Part shown: in pieces, positions 41,604 through 49,514 of the stretch
Numbering within the stretch: the stretch's first letter is position 1
Layout of the letters: each line of letters begins with the position of its first letter
Assembly: GCA_040222995.1 (NCBI GenBank)
Contig: JAVKBW010000097.1
Span: 62,001-126,000, forward strand
DNA length: 64,000 nucleotides
Direction of reading: 5' to 3'
DNA from: JAVKBW01 sp040222995
Lineage (GTDB): Bacteria > Pseudomonadota > Alphaproteobacteria > UBA8366 > Aestuariispiraceae
Notes under the pieces: model-generated
Told to the model about the DNA's origin: nothing
The model's database searches: none
What the model saw: the letters and a program-made list of their open reading frames with translations, nothing else
Made by a program: the position numbers and the translations under genes

Positions 41604-42748
41604 GCGGCATTCTCCATGGCCTCGGCATCGAGGACGGCAAGCGTCGACAGCAAACCGTCCCTGTCCGGGTAACAGCCCTGCAGCCAGCGCGATCCGGTGG
41701 CGGCGGCATAGGCGCTGCGGCCGTGCAGGACGCGGGTGTTATCGACAATGAAGCAGTCGCCGGGCGAAAGCTTGAAACCGACCGCCATTTTGGGATCGTC
41801 GATGATCTCGCCCAATCGGCGGTAGGCGGCGTAATAGGCATCCATCCTGTCGAAGGCGACATCGGTAATGGCGGACGTGCTGCGGTTGTTGAAACGGATG
41901 CCGATCAGTTCGCCGTCGGGCGCCAGCTCTATCATCGGCCGCCGGGATGTCAGGCAGACATCGCCCGCGCCCCGGTATTCGAACCGGGCGCAGTAACCGG
42001 CCAGCAGCGAGAACCCGTCCGGATCTTCCGACTGCAGCCGGTGGGCGGCGCGAAACCCGTCCACGACCTGGTTTTCGCCGCCTTCGGCGGAATTTTCCAG
42101 GCAGTACAGAATCTGCATCGTCGGCGCGGGATCGCGGTAGGGGTTGTCGGTATGGGCCTGCAGGCCAAGGCCTGTATAGGCGAGATTGGTCGGGTTGATC
42201 TCGGTGCGGACCTCGAAGAACTTTCCGTAGTTGGTTTCGCGGACATAGCCGAACAGACCCGCCACTTTCAGCAGGGCCCCGCTTTCGACCGGACCGTTGA
42301 CCAGCCGGCCGACACCATAGCTGCGGATATCCTCCAGCCAGTCCCGCAACGCCTCGCGATCCGTCGAAACGGATCGGTAATCATGCAGGCGCGGTTCAAA
42401 AGACCCGTCCCAGGTCATGACGGTCTTGCCGATCCGGCCGGGCGTGGCGGTTTCAGGCACATCGTAAATGTGACCGCGAAGCCAGCATTCAGTGAACGAA
42501 ACGGTTTTGCCCTCCGGCTGGAAGGTGACGGTCAGCGTGCTGTCCTGCGCTTTGGCGGCGGAGAGTACGGTATCGGCCGGGATTTCCTGCAGGGTGATCA
42601 GCTTCTGGCCGTTGACGGGCGAGCGGGTGCCTTCGTCCGCCGCGTTGTCGCGCAGCCAGATCGCGTGAAACCGGGCGGTTTTGCCGTCTGCCCAGGTCAC
42701 GCGCAGGACTTTGCCGTCATTCAGCATCGTTGCATCGGTCAGGTGCAT
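41600..42748 (-). CDS. tmpA: Fe(II)/2-oxoglutarate dioxygenase, TmpA-like (gamma-butyrobetaine hydroxylase family)
   Basis: The 382-residue protein has an N-terminal GBBH-type domain (LRVTWADGKTARFHAIWLRDN) and a TauD-fold catalytic domain with LQAHTDNPYRDPAPTMQIL (HxD) and DNTRVLHGRSAY (distal His). The zinc Cys cluster usual after LRDN in BBOX1 is absent. By family it would be called gamma-butyrobetaine hydroxylase; the coupled PhnZ-like gene points to TmpA, which hydroxylates 2-trimethylaminoethylphosphonate. ATG 42748 has GAGGAAGG upstream. It is divergent from a LysR gene. Confidence 0.78.
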   Translation of the reverse strand: MHLTDATMLNDGKVLRVTWADGKTARFHAIWLRDNAADEGTRSPVNGQKLITLQEIPADTVLSAAKAQDSTLTVTFQPEGKTVSFTECWLRGHIYDVPETATPGRIGKTVMTWDGSFEPRLHDYRSVSTDREALRDWLEDIRSYGVGRLVNGPVESGALLKVAGLFGYVRETNYGKFFEVRTEINPTNLAYTGLGLQAHTDNPYRDPAPTMQILYCLENSAEGGENQVVDGFRAAHRLQSEDPDGFSLLAGYCARFEYRGAGDVCLTSRRPMIELAPDGELIGIRFNNRSTSAITDVAFDRMDAYYAAYRRLGEIIDDPKMAVGFKLSPGDCFIVDNTRVLHGRSAYAAATGSRWLQGCYPDRDGLLSTLAVLDAEAMENAA

Positions 42749-42770
42749 CGGGCCTTCCTCGAACAGTGTG

Positions 42771-42814
42771 TTGAATTGTCTATTTTCTGGCAGATTATGT
42801 ATAATGACAATCAA
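42771..42814. promoter_or_regulatory. Divergent promoter with dyad, candidate LysR site for tmpAB
   Basis: In the AT-rich gap a dyad ATTGTC (42775-42780) / GACAAT (42806-42811) is extended by TTGA and TCAA. A perfect TATAAT at 42800-42805 with TTGTCT 18 bases before it gives a rightward promoter for the LysR gene. On the other strand TTGTCA could serve tmpA. Placement fits a LysR protein controlling both directions. Confidence 0.45.
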
Positions 42815-42845
42815 TGCATTTTTATGAATAGGGGCGGTATCTGTT

Positions 42846-43724
42846 ATGGATGAAAAGGCGGGGATGGCGCAACTGCCGCCGCTGGAATGGCTGCGGGTGT
42901 TCGATGCGGCGGCGCGGACCGGCAATTTCACGGCTGCGGCGGCGGAACTGGGGCTGACCCAGGCGGCGGTCAGCCAGCGGATGCGGCATCTGGAAGCGCG
43001 GCTTGGCGCGGCCCTGTTTAAGCGGTTGCCACGCGGGGTCGAGTTGACGGTTGAAGGCGAAGCCTACGCGCCGCATGTGGCGGCATCGCTGGCCGCGCTT
43101 CATCGCAGCACGGCGGACCTGTTCAGTGCGTCGCGGCGGAAGCTGTCGATCGCCGCGAACGCCTCGACGATTGAATTGTGGCTGACGCCTCGCCTGCCGG
43201 CCCTTATGAAAGCGCTGCCGGACCTGGAAGTGTCGCTGAACAGCGTGCTGCGGCTGGGCGATTACACCGCCGCCCATTCGGATTTCGAGGTCCGGTTCGG
43301 CAATGGCATCTGGCCGGGCCGCGAGGCGAAGAAACTGTTCGACGAAGTGCTGGCGCCGGTCGCCGCGCCCCGGCTTCTGGAAACCGCAAAGACGGACTGG
43401 CGGCAATTGCCGCAGATCGCGCTGGCCGGGCCGCGGGTCGGCTGGCGCGACTGGGCGGCAGCCTGCGGGGTTGCGCCACCCCGGTCGCCGTCATTGCGCT
43501 ATGATGTGTTTGCCCATGCCTTGACGGCGGCGGTCGAAGGCGCCGGCGTTCTGCTGGCCTCGACCGAACTGACCGGTGATCTGGTTCGCAGCGGACGGCT
43601 GGTGCTTCTGCCGGAACCGTCGCTGCGGATGGAAGACGGCTACTGGCTGACCTGGCCTGTGGAACAGGCGATGCTGAAGGACCACACGGCGATTGTCGAA
43701 ACCCTGTGCGGACCGCTAAGCTGA
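42846..43724 (+). CDS. LysR-family regulator (GcvA-like) of the tmpAB cluster
   Basis: The 292-residue protein has the GcvA-type start LPPLEWLRVFDAAARTGNFTAAAAELGLTQAAVSQRMRHLE and the effector domain. It is divergent from tmpA across 97 bases that hold a dyad and promoter elements, so it likely regulates that operon. The ligand may be the phosphonate or a betaine (inference). GC-rich codon use matches the neighbours. Confidence 0.88.
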   Translation: MDEKAGMAQLPPLEWLRVFDAAARTGNFTAAAAELGLTQAAVSQRMRHLEARLGAALFKRLPRGVELTVEGEAYAPHVAASLAALHRSTADLFSASRRKLSIAANASTIELWLTPRLPALMKALPDLEVSLNSVLRLGDYTAAHSDFEVRFGNGIWPGREAKKLFDEVLAPVAAPRLLETAKTDWRQLPQIALAGPRVGWRDWAAACGVAPPRSPSLRYDVFAHALTAAVEGAGVLLASTELTGDLVRSGRLVLLPEPSLRMEDGYWLTWPVEQAMLKDHTAIVETLCGPLS

Positions 43725-43749
43725 GCGGTGATTTTAACCGGGGGCGTCC

Positions 43750-44670
43750 GTGATCAGGGCAGAACGTCTTTGCGATGCACCGATCATCCATTCGGGGCTT
43801 TCAGACAGTTTGGGGCATAACATCAACGGACCGTCACTGGTGAAGCGGCCGGACTGGGCGCCAGGGCCGGGCCGCTACATGCTGTATTTCGCGCATCATC
43901 AGGGCAAACACATTCGGCTGGCCTTCGCCGATGCGCTGGCAGGTCCTTGGACAATACACGAACCCGGCGTGCTGCCGTTGCACGAAACGCCCTTTTCCCA
44001 ACAGCGGCTGGATTTGCCGCAGCCTGACTGGGCCCTGGAGGCGGGGACGGATAACTGGATCGAGCATCTTGCATCGCCGGACGTTCATCTCAATCACCGG
44101 GTGCCGCGGTTCGAGATGCTGGTGCATGGCCTGTGCGACGATGCGGTGCAGAAAACCTATCTGGCGGTTTCCGCTGATGGACTGGACTGGACAGTCGAGG
44201 GGCCGGCCATCGACCAGACCTATTTGCGCAGGTTCGAGCACGACGGATGCTTCCATGCGGTGGGGCTGTACGGCCAGCTTCTGCGCGGCTTGCCGGACGG
44301 CGGCTATGCGCTTGGCCCGAACCCGCTGCCGGACCGTATCCGGCATGTCGGCATTTTGAAACGCGGGACCGACCTGCATGTTCTGTTCACCCGCTACGAA
44401 GACGCGCCGGAACGCATTCTGCACATCATTCTGAAACTCGAAGGCGACTGGCAAACATGGCGCACTTTGGGCGAACCGGTCGAGTTGCTGCGCCCTGAAG
44501 TGGAATGGGAAGGCGCGTCGCTACCGGTCGAACCGGGGAAGATCGGCGCGACCGGGTTCGTGAACGCGCTGCGCGATCCGTTTCTGTTCGAAGACGATGG
44601 AAAGGTCTATCTGATTTATGCCGGCGGCGGCGAGGCGGCGCTGGGGCTGGCGGAAGTGACAGGGTTGTAA
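43750..44670 (+). CDS. Five-bladed beta-propeller protein, glycoside-hydrolase-like
   Basis: The 306-residue protein lacks a signal peptide and has repeated blades such as GRYMLYFAHHQGKHIRLAFADALAGPWT and LRDPFLFEDDGKVYLIYAGGGE, as in GH43/GH32/GH130-like folds. A clear catalytic triad assignment is not possible. It starts 25 bases after the LysR gene on the same strand. The nearby PhyH, CocE and transporter genes suggest a catabolic setting, but the substrate is unknown. Confidence 0.72.
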   Translation: MIRAERLCDAPIIHSGLSDSLGHNINGPSLVKRPDWAPGPGRYMLYFAHHQGKHIRLAFADALAGPWTIHEPGVLPLHETPFSQQRLDLPQPDWALEAGTDNWIEHLASPDVHLNHRVPRFEMLVHGLCDDAVQKTYLAVSADGLDWTVEGPAIDQTYLRRFEHDGCFHAVGLYGQLLRGLPDGGYALGPNPLPDRIRHVGILKRGTDLHVLFTRYEDAPERILHIILKLEGDWQTWRTLGEPVELLRPEVEWEGASLPVEPGKIGATGFVNALRDPFLFEDDGKVYLIYAGGGEAALGLAEVTGL

Positions 44671-44696
44671 CGCAAACGCAGGCCGTTGCTTTCGCG

Positions 44697-45512
44697 TCAG
44701 CCTGCCGGACGGACAACCGGAAACAACTCGCTGTCCATCACGTCGCCGGGCTTTTGGGTGCACAGGTCGAAGTCAAGGAAGGGCGGTGACATCTCGCCGG
44801 GGCGGATGGCGAAACGCGCGTCGTCGCCGGTCCAGCGGAAGGAGATCGCCCGGCGGCGCGTGCCGGCGGAACTGTTGCCCGCTGCGCCATGCACGGTTCG
44901 GAAATGGAAGGCGACGCAATCGCCCGGTTCCAGCGCGAAGGAGGCGATATCGTATTTGTCGCGTTCGGATTCGATATCCGGGATCGGTTCGGACCCGTCA
45001 TCGCCGCGCTCGTAATCGACGCCGGAAAATTTCGTCGGCGTGAACCATTTGCCCCAGCGGTGGGAGCCGCGAATGAATTCCACGCCGTTTTCCTTCGCCA
45101 CCGGGTCGAGCGGAATCCACAGGCTGACGGTATCGTTACCGTCAACGCAGTAATACGGCTGGTCGTGATGCCACGGCGTGCGTTCCGCCGTACCGGGCTC
45201 TTTCACCACCACATGTTCGTGGAACAGGTTCACCTTCTTCGAGCCCATCAGCGCGGCGGCAAGATCGGCCGCCGGGGAGTTGCGGGCAAAATCCTCGTAT
45301 TCGGCAATGCGTGACCAGTTGCAATAGTCACCGAAAAAATGGCCGGACGCGCCTTCCGGGCTGTATTCCCGGCGGTACTTCCCAGGGTCGGCGATATTCG
45401 CCTCCAGTCCCTGACGCAGCACCTCAATCCATTCCGGCGGAATGACCTGGCGCAGCACGACGACGCCGTCTTCCTGAAACTGACTGACAGTTTCATCGTT
45501 CACGAGTGGCAT
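44697..45512 (-). CDS. Phytanoyl-CoA dioxygenase (PhyH) family Fe(II)/2OG oxygenase
   Basis: The 271-residue protein has the double-stranded beta-helix iron site: HxD in TPWHHDQPYYCV (about residues 121-132) and distal His in HFRTVHGAAGN, with Arg in RRRAISFRW for 2-oxoglutarate. ATG 45512 has GGAGG close upstream. It follows a second PhyH gene after 40 bases, so both are likely cotranscribed. The family oxidises varied small molecules and the substrate is unknown. Confidence 0.9.
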   Translation of the reverse strand: MPLVNDETVSQFQEDGVVVLRQVIPPEWIEVLRQGLEANIADPGKYRREYSPEGASGHFFGDYCNWSRIAEYEDFARNSPAADLAAALMGSKKVNLFHEHVVVKEPGTAERTPWHHDQPYYCVDGNDTVSLWIPLDPVAKENGVEFIRGSHRWGKWFTPTKFSGVDYERGDDGSEPIPDIESERDKYDIASFALEPGDCVAFHFRTVHGAAGNSSAGTRRRAISFRWTGDDARFAIRPGEMSPPFLDFDLCTQKPGDVMDSELFPVVRPAG

Positions 45513-45552
45513 GGGTCCTCCGATCGGTCTGTAAATTCGCAGCGTACATTCG

Positions 45553-46383
45553 TCATCGCTTCCGCCTGGTCTCGCCGAAGCCGCTGGGATAGGGGATGGC
45601 GGCGTTGAAGGCCGCAAGGCCGGCTTCGGTCCATTCGCCGTCGGGCGTCGGTTCGAAGACGAAATAATCGCGGTGGCAGTTGCCGGAAATCGCGGTCACG
45701 GAATCAATTCTGCCGAGATACCGTGTATCTGCCGAAATATAGCGCAGGCCGAGGCCGACCCGGTTGCGGTCGGATTTGTTCGGCCCGCCGCCATGCACAA
45801 TGTTGATGTCGTGGATGGAAAACTCGCCGGATTTCAGTTCCACCGGCACGGCCGCGCGGCCATGTTCGTCGGTCAGATGGGCGAACGGGAACATGCAATC
45901 GTCATCGGTCTTGCGCTGGCCTGTTTCGTAAGCCTCGTAGATATTGCCGTCGGCGTTGATCTTGCCGATCCGGCCGCCGGCATGCGACCCCAGCACCACT
46001 TCCATTGCGCCGTTGGCGACGGTGACATCGCCGATGGCGAGCCAGACCGTCACCACCTCGTCGGTCGACAGGTTCCAGTACGGGGAATCCTGATGCCAGG
46101 GCACATAGTCGCCGGTGCCGGCGCGTTTCACGTTCCAGTCCGATGTCCACAGAACCACATCCGGTCCCAGCACCTGATGCACGGGGTCTAGAATTTCGGG
46201 CAGCCGGGCGATGCTGTCGACCCAGGGGCTGAGAAGGTGCGGCTTGATATAGGTTTCCTTGCCGCGCAGCCGCCGCGATTCCGCCTGAAAGGCCTCATAC
46301 TTTGCGTCGAACCCGGTAATGTCGATTTCGCCGGCGGGGAACACGATGCCCTGTCGTCGAAATGTCTCAAGGTCGAACGGCAT
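45553..46383 (-). CDS. Phytanoyl-CoA dioxygenase (PhyH) family oxygenase, second copy
   Basis: The 276-residue protein has HxD in YVPWHQDSPYWNL and distal His in HDINIVHGGGPN, with Arg in NRVGLGLRY. It differs enough from its neighbour at 44697-45512 to act on another substrate. A relic of the CocE-type hydrolase 3' end lies 18 bases upstream of its start, so its native promoter region may have been altered by that rearrangement. Confidence 0.9.
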   Translation of the reverse strand: MPFDLETFRRQGIVFPAGEIDITGFDAKYEAFQAESRRLRGKETYIKPHLLSPWVDSIARLPEILDPVHQVLGPDVVLWTSDWNVKRAGTGDYVPWHQDSPYWNLSTDEVVTVWLAIGDVTVANGAMEVVLGSHAGGRIGKINADGNIYEAYETGQRKTDDDCMFPFAHLTDEHGRAAVPVELKSGEFSIHDINIVHGGGPNKSDRNRVGLGLRYISADTRYLGRIDSVTAISGNCHRDYFVFEPTPDGEWTEAGLAAFNAAIPYPSGFGETRRKR

Positions 46384-46401
46384 GAGGTCGCCCTTCTGCG
46401 G

Positions 46402-46603
46402 TTAATTCCCGTCGCGGGGAAACGTTTCATCCCAGGCGCTGGAAAACTCTTCATCGCCATTCTCGAAAGCCGTCAGAGAGGCCTTGATATTGAAGTCGTC
46501 TTCCGTGCAGCTCATCACGGTTCGGGATTTCATGCAGATGGGCCATCAATCCCGAACGATAAAGCTATCATAATCGCTATCGAGCCGTACAGACAGGGAC
46601 AAT
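46402..46603 (-). pseudogene. Relic of the 3' end of a CocE/NonD hydrolase gene
   Basis: On the minus strand the last codons read RTVMSCTEDDFNIKAS then LTAFENGDEEFSSAWDET and FPRDGN-stop. This matches the end of the intact hydrolase gene at 47383-49398 (RTVMTSTEDDFNIKAS, LKAFENGDEVFSRTWDET, IPRDGN-stop). Similarity continues to about 46603 with small insertions and deletions. No start or catalytic region remains. The copy lies in the same orientation as the intact gene, separated from it by the small secreted-protein gene. Confidence 0.87.
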
Positions 46604-46771
46604 ATGATGGGCTGGATGCTGTTTCGGGGCTGGTTTCGGGCGCTGTCACGCTCGCGCTAGTGGCCCGGTTCCACCTATCGGCCGAAGGAATGTCGTATCC
46701 CGGACCGTTGACCTGTCGGGTACTTTCGAACTCCGGGTCAGCAGGATTACCGACCCGGTGCTCGTATTCGA

Positions 46772-47131
46772 TCAGAAGTTATTGGGGTTGCCGGGAACGA
46801 TCGTGCCCGTGCCGTCTGTGTTGCCGTCCTTGATCCACGAGACCTGATCGCCCTTTATGCCGACCGACCAGCAGTTTTCCGGGTCATCGCCATACTTGAA
46901 GCACATTTGGTTATCATCGACTCGCCAGGCGCCTGTGTAGCCATCTCCCTTGATGACACCGTCCTCGGCGTAAAACTCGGTATAACCGGTTCCGTCGGCC
47001 ATTGATCCTTGAACGGTGTTGCCGCCGATCATTTCCTTGATCATTTCGCCAGATGCCAGCGGATGCTCGTCCGCAGCAGCGACGCCGAAAGTCGATACCA
47101 TTAGGACAAACGCGATAAAAAGTTGCTTCAT
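46772..47131 (-). CDS. Small secreted hypothetical protein
   Basis: The 119-residue precursor has a signal peptide (IAFVLMVSTFGVAAADE) and a compact beta-rich mature domain with GGNTVQGSM, TEFYAEDGVIKG, WRVDDNQMCFKYGDDPENCWSV. The two Cys probably form a disulfide. The layout resembles periplasmic lipid- or ligand-binding folds often annotated as DUF995-like, but I cannot assign it firmly. It lies between the hydrolase gene and the hydrolase relic. Confidence 0.72.
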   Translation of the reverse strand: MKQLFIAFVLMVSTFGVAAADEHPLASGEMIKEMIGGNTVQGSMADGTGYTEFYAEDGVIKGDGYTGAWRVDDNQMCFKYGDDPENCWSVGIKGDQVSWIKDGNTDGTGTIVPGNPNNF

Positions 47132-47382
47132 AAAAATCCCCTCTTGTTGCGATGAGTTGCAGTCACAAGAAGGTATACGCTTTTCCTACAGATTTGGATC
47201 AGTGTGCAAAAACCCGGTTTTCATTTAACACGAACCTGCCGGGCCGGAACGGCGGGCCGGTCGGGCTGTCCCTGCGACGTCAATCCGCCTTGCCGATGCA
47301 CAGGCATCGCCTGCGGCGAATTTCCTGGCATTGACAGGCCGAACCGGTCAGCAAAAACTCTCTTCGTTTATGAGTCTACGGC

Positions 47383-49398
47383 CTAATTCCCGTCGCGGGG
47401 AATCGTTTCATCCCAGGTGCGGGAAAACACTTCGTCACCATTCTCGAAAGCCTTCAGCGAGGCCTTGATGTTGAAGTCGTCTTCCGTACTGGTCATCACG
47501 GTTCGGCATTCGGTTCTGATCGACCAGCCATCACGGACCATGGTGATATCATAGTCGCTTTCGTGCCGGGCCGACAGGGGGTCGCCTTCCTTGACAAAGA
47601 ACCTGTCGGTGTTGTCGGCGGTAATGGTGAGGTCGATATCCTCCAGATACTGCTCGCCGCGGTTCTTGATGCTTTCGATTTTGGTGATTCCGCTTTCGGA
47701 ATCGGTCGTGATCTTTCGGCCCCGCCCCGACGGTTTGATGATCTTGCCGGGTCCCGGCCGATAGCATTCCGGCTCACCGAACGCGGGCAGGTTGGCGTCG
47801 CTGTCCCTTGGTTCGCGTACCGGCAGGTGCATCTTGCTGCTGCCTGTCGACAGCGACAGTGTGACGGTCCTGGGCGACGGCCAGACCCGCTGCCAGTAGG
47901 TCGTCGACACCGCGACACGCACCCGGTGGCCTGCTGGAAAGACATGCGCGATATCGTTCATTTTGACGTGAACAATGCGGCGCTTTCCGGGTTCCAGCGG
48001 TGAAACGGTTTCGTGTTTTTCATCGTGGTTCAGGTTCAACAGGCCGTAGGTGACCATGGTCGATGCGCCGTCCGGCGCGACATCGGTCAGCCGTACCGCC
48101 AGAAACGCATTCGGCTGATCGACCGCGATTTCAAGCTCGGCGACCGGCGCGCCGAAAATCTCGAAGGATGTTTCCAGCGGTTCGGTATCGAAGCACATCG
48201 ACATCGCATCGTCTTCGCGCTGGTCGTCCGGTTCGTCGGCCTGATAGCCGTAGGGACACCATTCGCCGCCGTCCTTGCCGTTCATCTGCGGAGTACAGGC
48301 GGTCAGCACGGTTTGCGATTTGACCGTGTCGTCCAGCGAGCCGTCGTTCAGCACCAGGGCCCTGTCTTCGATATGCGGCGACGGCCATTCGTTTTCCGCG
48401 ATCCAGCGGCCCGACCGCGTTTCGTGCAGGGTCGAGGGCGGCGCTGAATCCTGCATCCAGGCGCGGTACATCGGCTCGTCCATGATGCCGTTGTCGATGC
48501 CTTTCAGCCAGTAGTCCCACCAGCGAACGGCCTCCTGCATGAAGCCGATTTGCGGACCCGGCGTACCGTAATACGGCCAGCTATGCGGCCATGGACCGAC
48601 CAGGCCCTTTCTCGGGCAATCCAGATTTTCCATCAGCCGGGGAACGGCGTTCGAATAGCCGTCGGCCCAGCCGCTGACGGCATAGACCGCGCAGGTGATA
48701 TCGCTGAAATTCTCGCAAACGGAGCCGTGCTTCCAGAAGTCATCGCGGCGCTGGTGGCGCAGCCATTCGATGATCCACGGTTCTTCCTTGCGCAGCCGTT
48801 CAAGCCATTGCTCGCGCCAGCCGTCGCCGACAATCTGCGGGTCGGCCGGGCGGGAGTTGAAGGCGAACATGGTCGACGACCAGTTGACGTTATCGGTAAT
48901 CAGGCAGCCGCCCATATAGTGAATGTCATCGGCGTAGCGGTCATCCGTCGAACAGGTGGTGATGATCGCCTTCAGCGGTTCCGGCCGCATCGCCGCGACC
49001 TGCAGCCCGTTGAACCCGCCCCAGGAAATGCCGCACATGCCGACTTCGCCGCTGCACCACGGCTGTTCGGCCAGCCAGTTGATGACGGCGACGGCATCGT
49101 CCAGTTCCTGCTGCAGGTACTCGCCGTCCAGAACGCCGTCGGAATCGCCCGATCCGCGAATATCGACCCGCACGCCGGCATAGCCGTGGCCGGCCAGATA
49201 GCCGTGTTCCTGATCGCCGCGCGGACGCGTGTAGTCGCGGCGGCGATAGGGAATATGTTCCAGAACGGCCGGCACCGGGTTTTCCTCGGCATCTTCCGGC
49301 AGGTAGATACGCGCCGCCAGTTTCGCACCGTCCGGCATCTCGATCCATGCGGTTTCGATCAGGCGGATCGGTCGTGGAAACGTATCGACGTATTTCAT
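47383..49398 (-). CDS. CocE/NonD-family serine hydrolase (X-Pro dipeptidyl-peptidase-like)
   Basis: The 671-residue protein has the S15/CocE arrangement: an alpha/beta-hydrolase core with nucleophile motif MCGISWGGFNGLQVAA (about residues 121-136), oxyanion and RGSGDSDG loop, and a C-terminal jelly-roll domain (FPAGHRVRVAVSTTYW). No signal peptide is seen. Family members are acyl-ester hydrolases and peptidases. A partial second copy of its 3' end lies at 46402-46603. The gene is next to an amine oxidase gene on the same strand. Confidence 0.9.
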   Translation of the reverse strand: MKYVDTFPRPIRLIETAWIEMPDGAKLAARIYLPEDAEENPVPAVLEHIPYRRRDYTRPRGDQEHGYLAGHGYAGVRVDIRGSGDSDGVLDGEYLQQELDDAVAVINWLAEQPWCSGEVGMCGISWGGFNGLQVAAMRPEPLKAIITTCSTDDRYADDIHYMGGCLITDNVNWSSTMFAFNSRPADPQIVGDGWREQWLERLRKEEPWIIEWLRHQRRDDFWKHGSVCENFSDITCAVYAVSGWADGYSNAVPRLMENLDCPRKGLVGPWPHSWPYYGTPGPQIGFMQEAVRWWDYWLKGIDNGIMDEPMYRAWMQDSAPPSTLHETRSGRWIAENEWPSPHIEDRALVLNDGSLDDTVKSQTVLTACTPQMNGKDGGEWCPYGYQADEPDDQREDDAMSMCFDTEPLETSFEIFGAPVAELEIAVDQPNAFLAVRLTDVAPDGASTMVTYGLLNLNHDEKHETVSPLEPGKRRIVHVKMNDIAHVFPAGHRVRVAVSTTYWQRVWPSPRTVTLSLSTGSSKMHLPVREPRDSDANLPAFGEPECYRPGPGKIIKPSGRGRKITTDSESGITKIESIKNRGEQYLEDIDLTITADNTDRFFVKEGDPLSARHESDYDITMVRDGWSIRTECRTVMTSTEDDFNIKASLKAFENGDEVFSRTWDETIPRDGN

Positions 49399-49514
49399 TG
49401 CGGGCCTCCCGGAAAACAGTTTGTGCAGCGGACGCTAGAGTATCCAATCCGTCATCGCCAGCCGATTTTTGAAACAGCTACCGGGCGATGCGGGCAGGCC
49501 GAAGCCTGCCCGTT

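Noticed and set aside
41600..42748. Gamma-butyrobetaine hydroxylase of carnitine synthesis
   Set aside because: The family fits, but the coupled PhnZ-motif HD oxygenase and absence of carnitine genes make a TmpA-type role more likely. Not excluded without a phylogeny.
46604..46771. Further coding sequence between the hydrolase relic and the small secreted-protein gene
   Set aside because: Short frames only, without start sites, domain features or clear similarity to the hydrolase gene.
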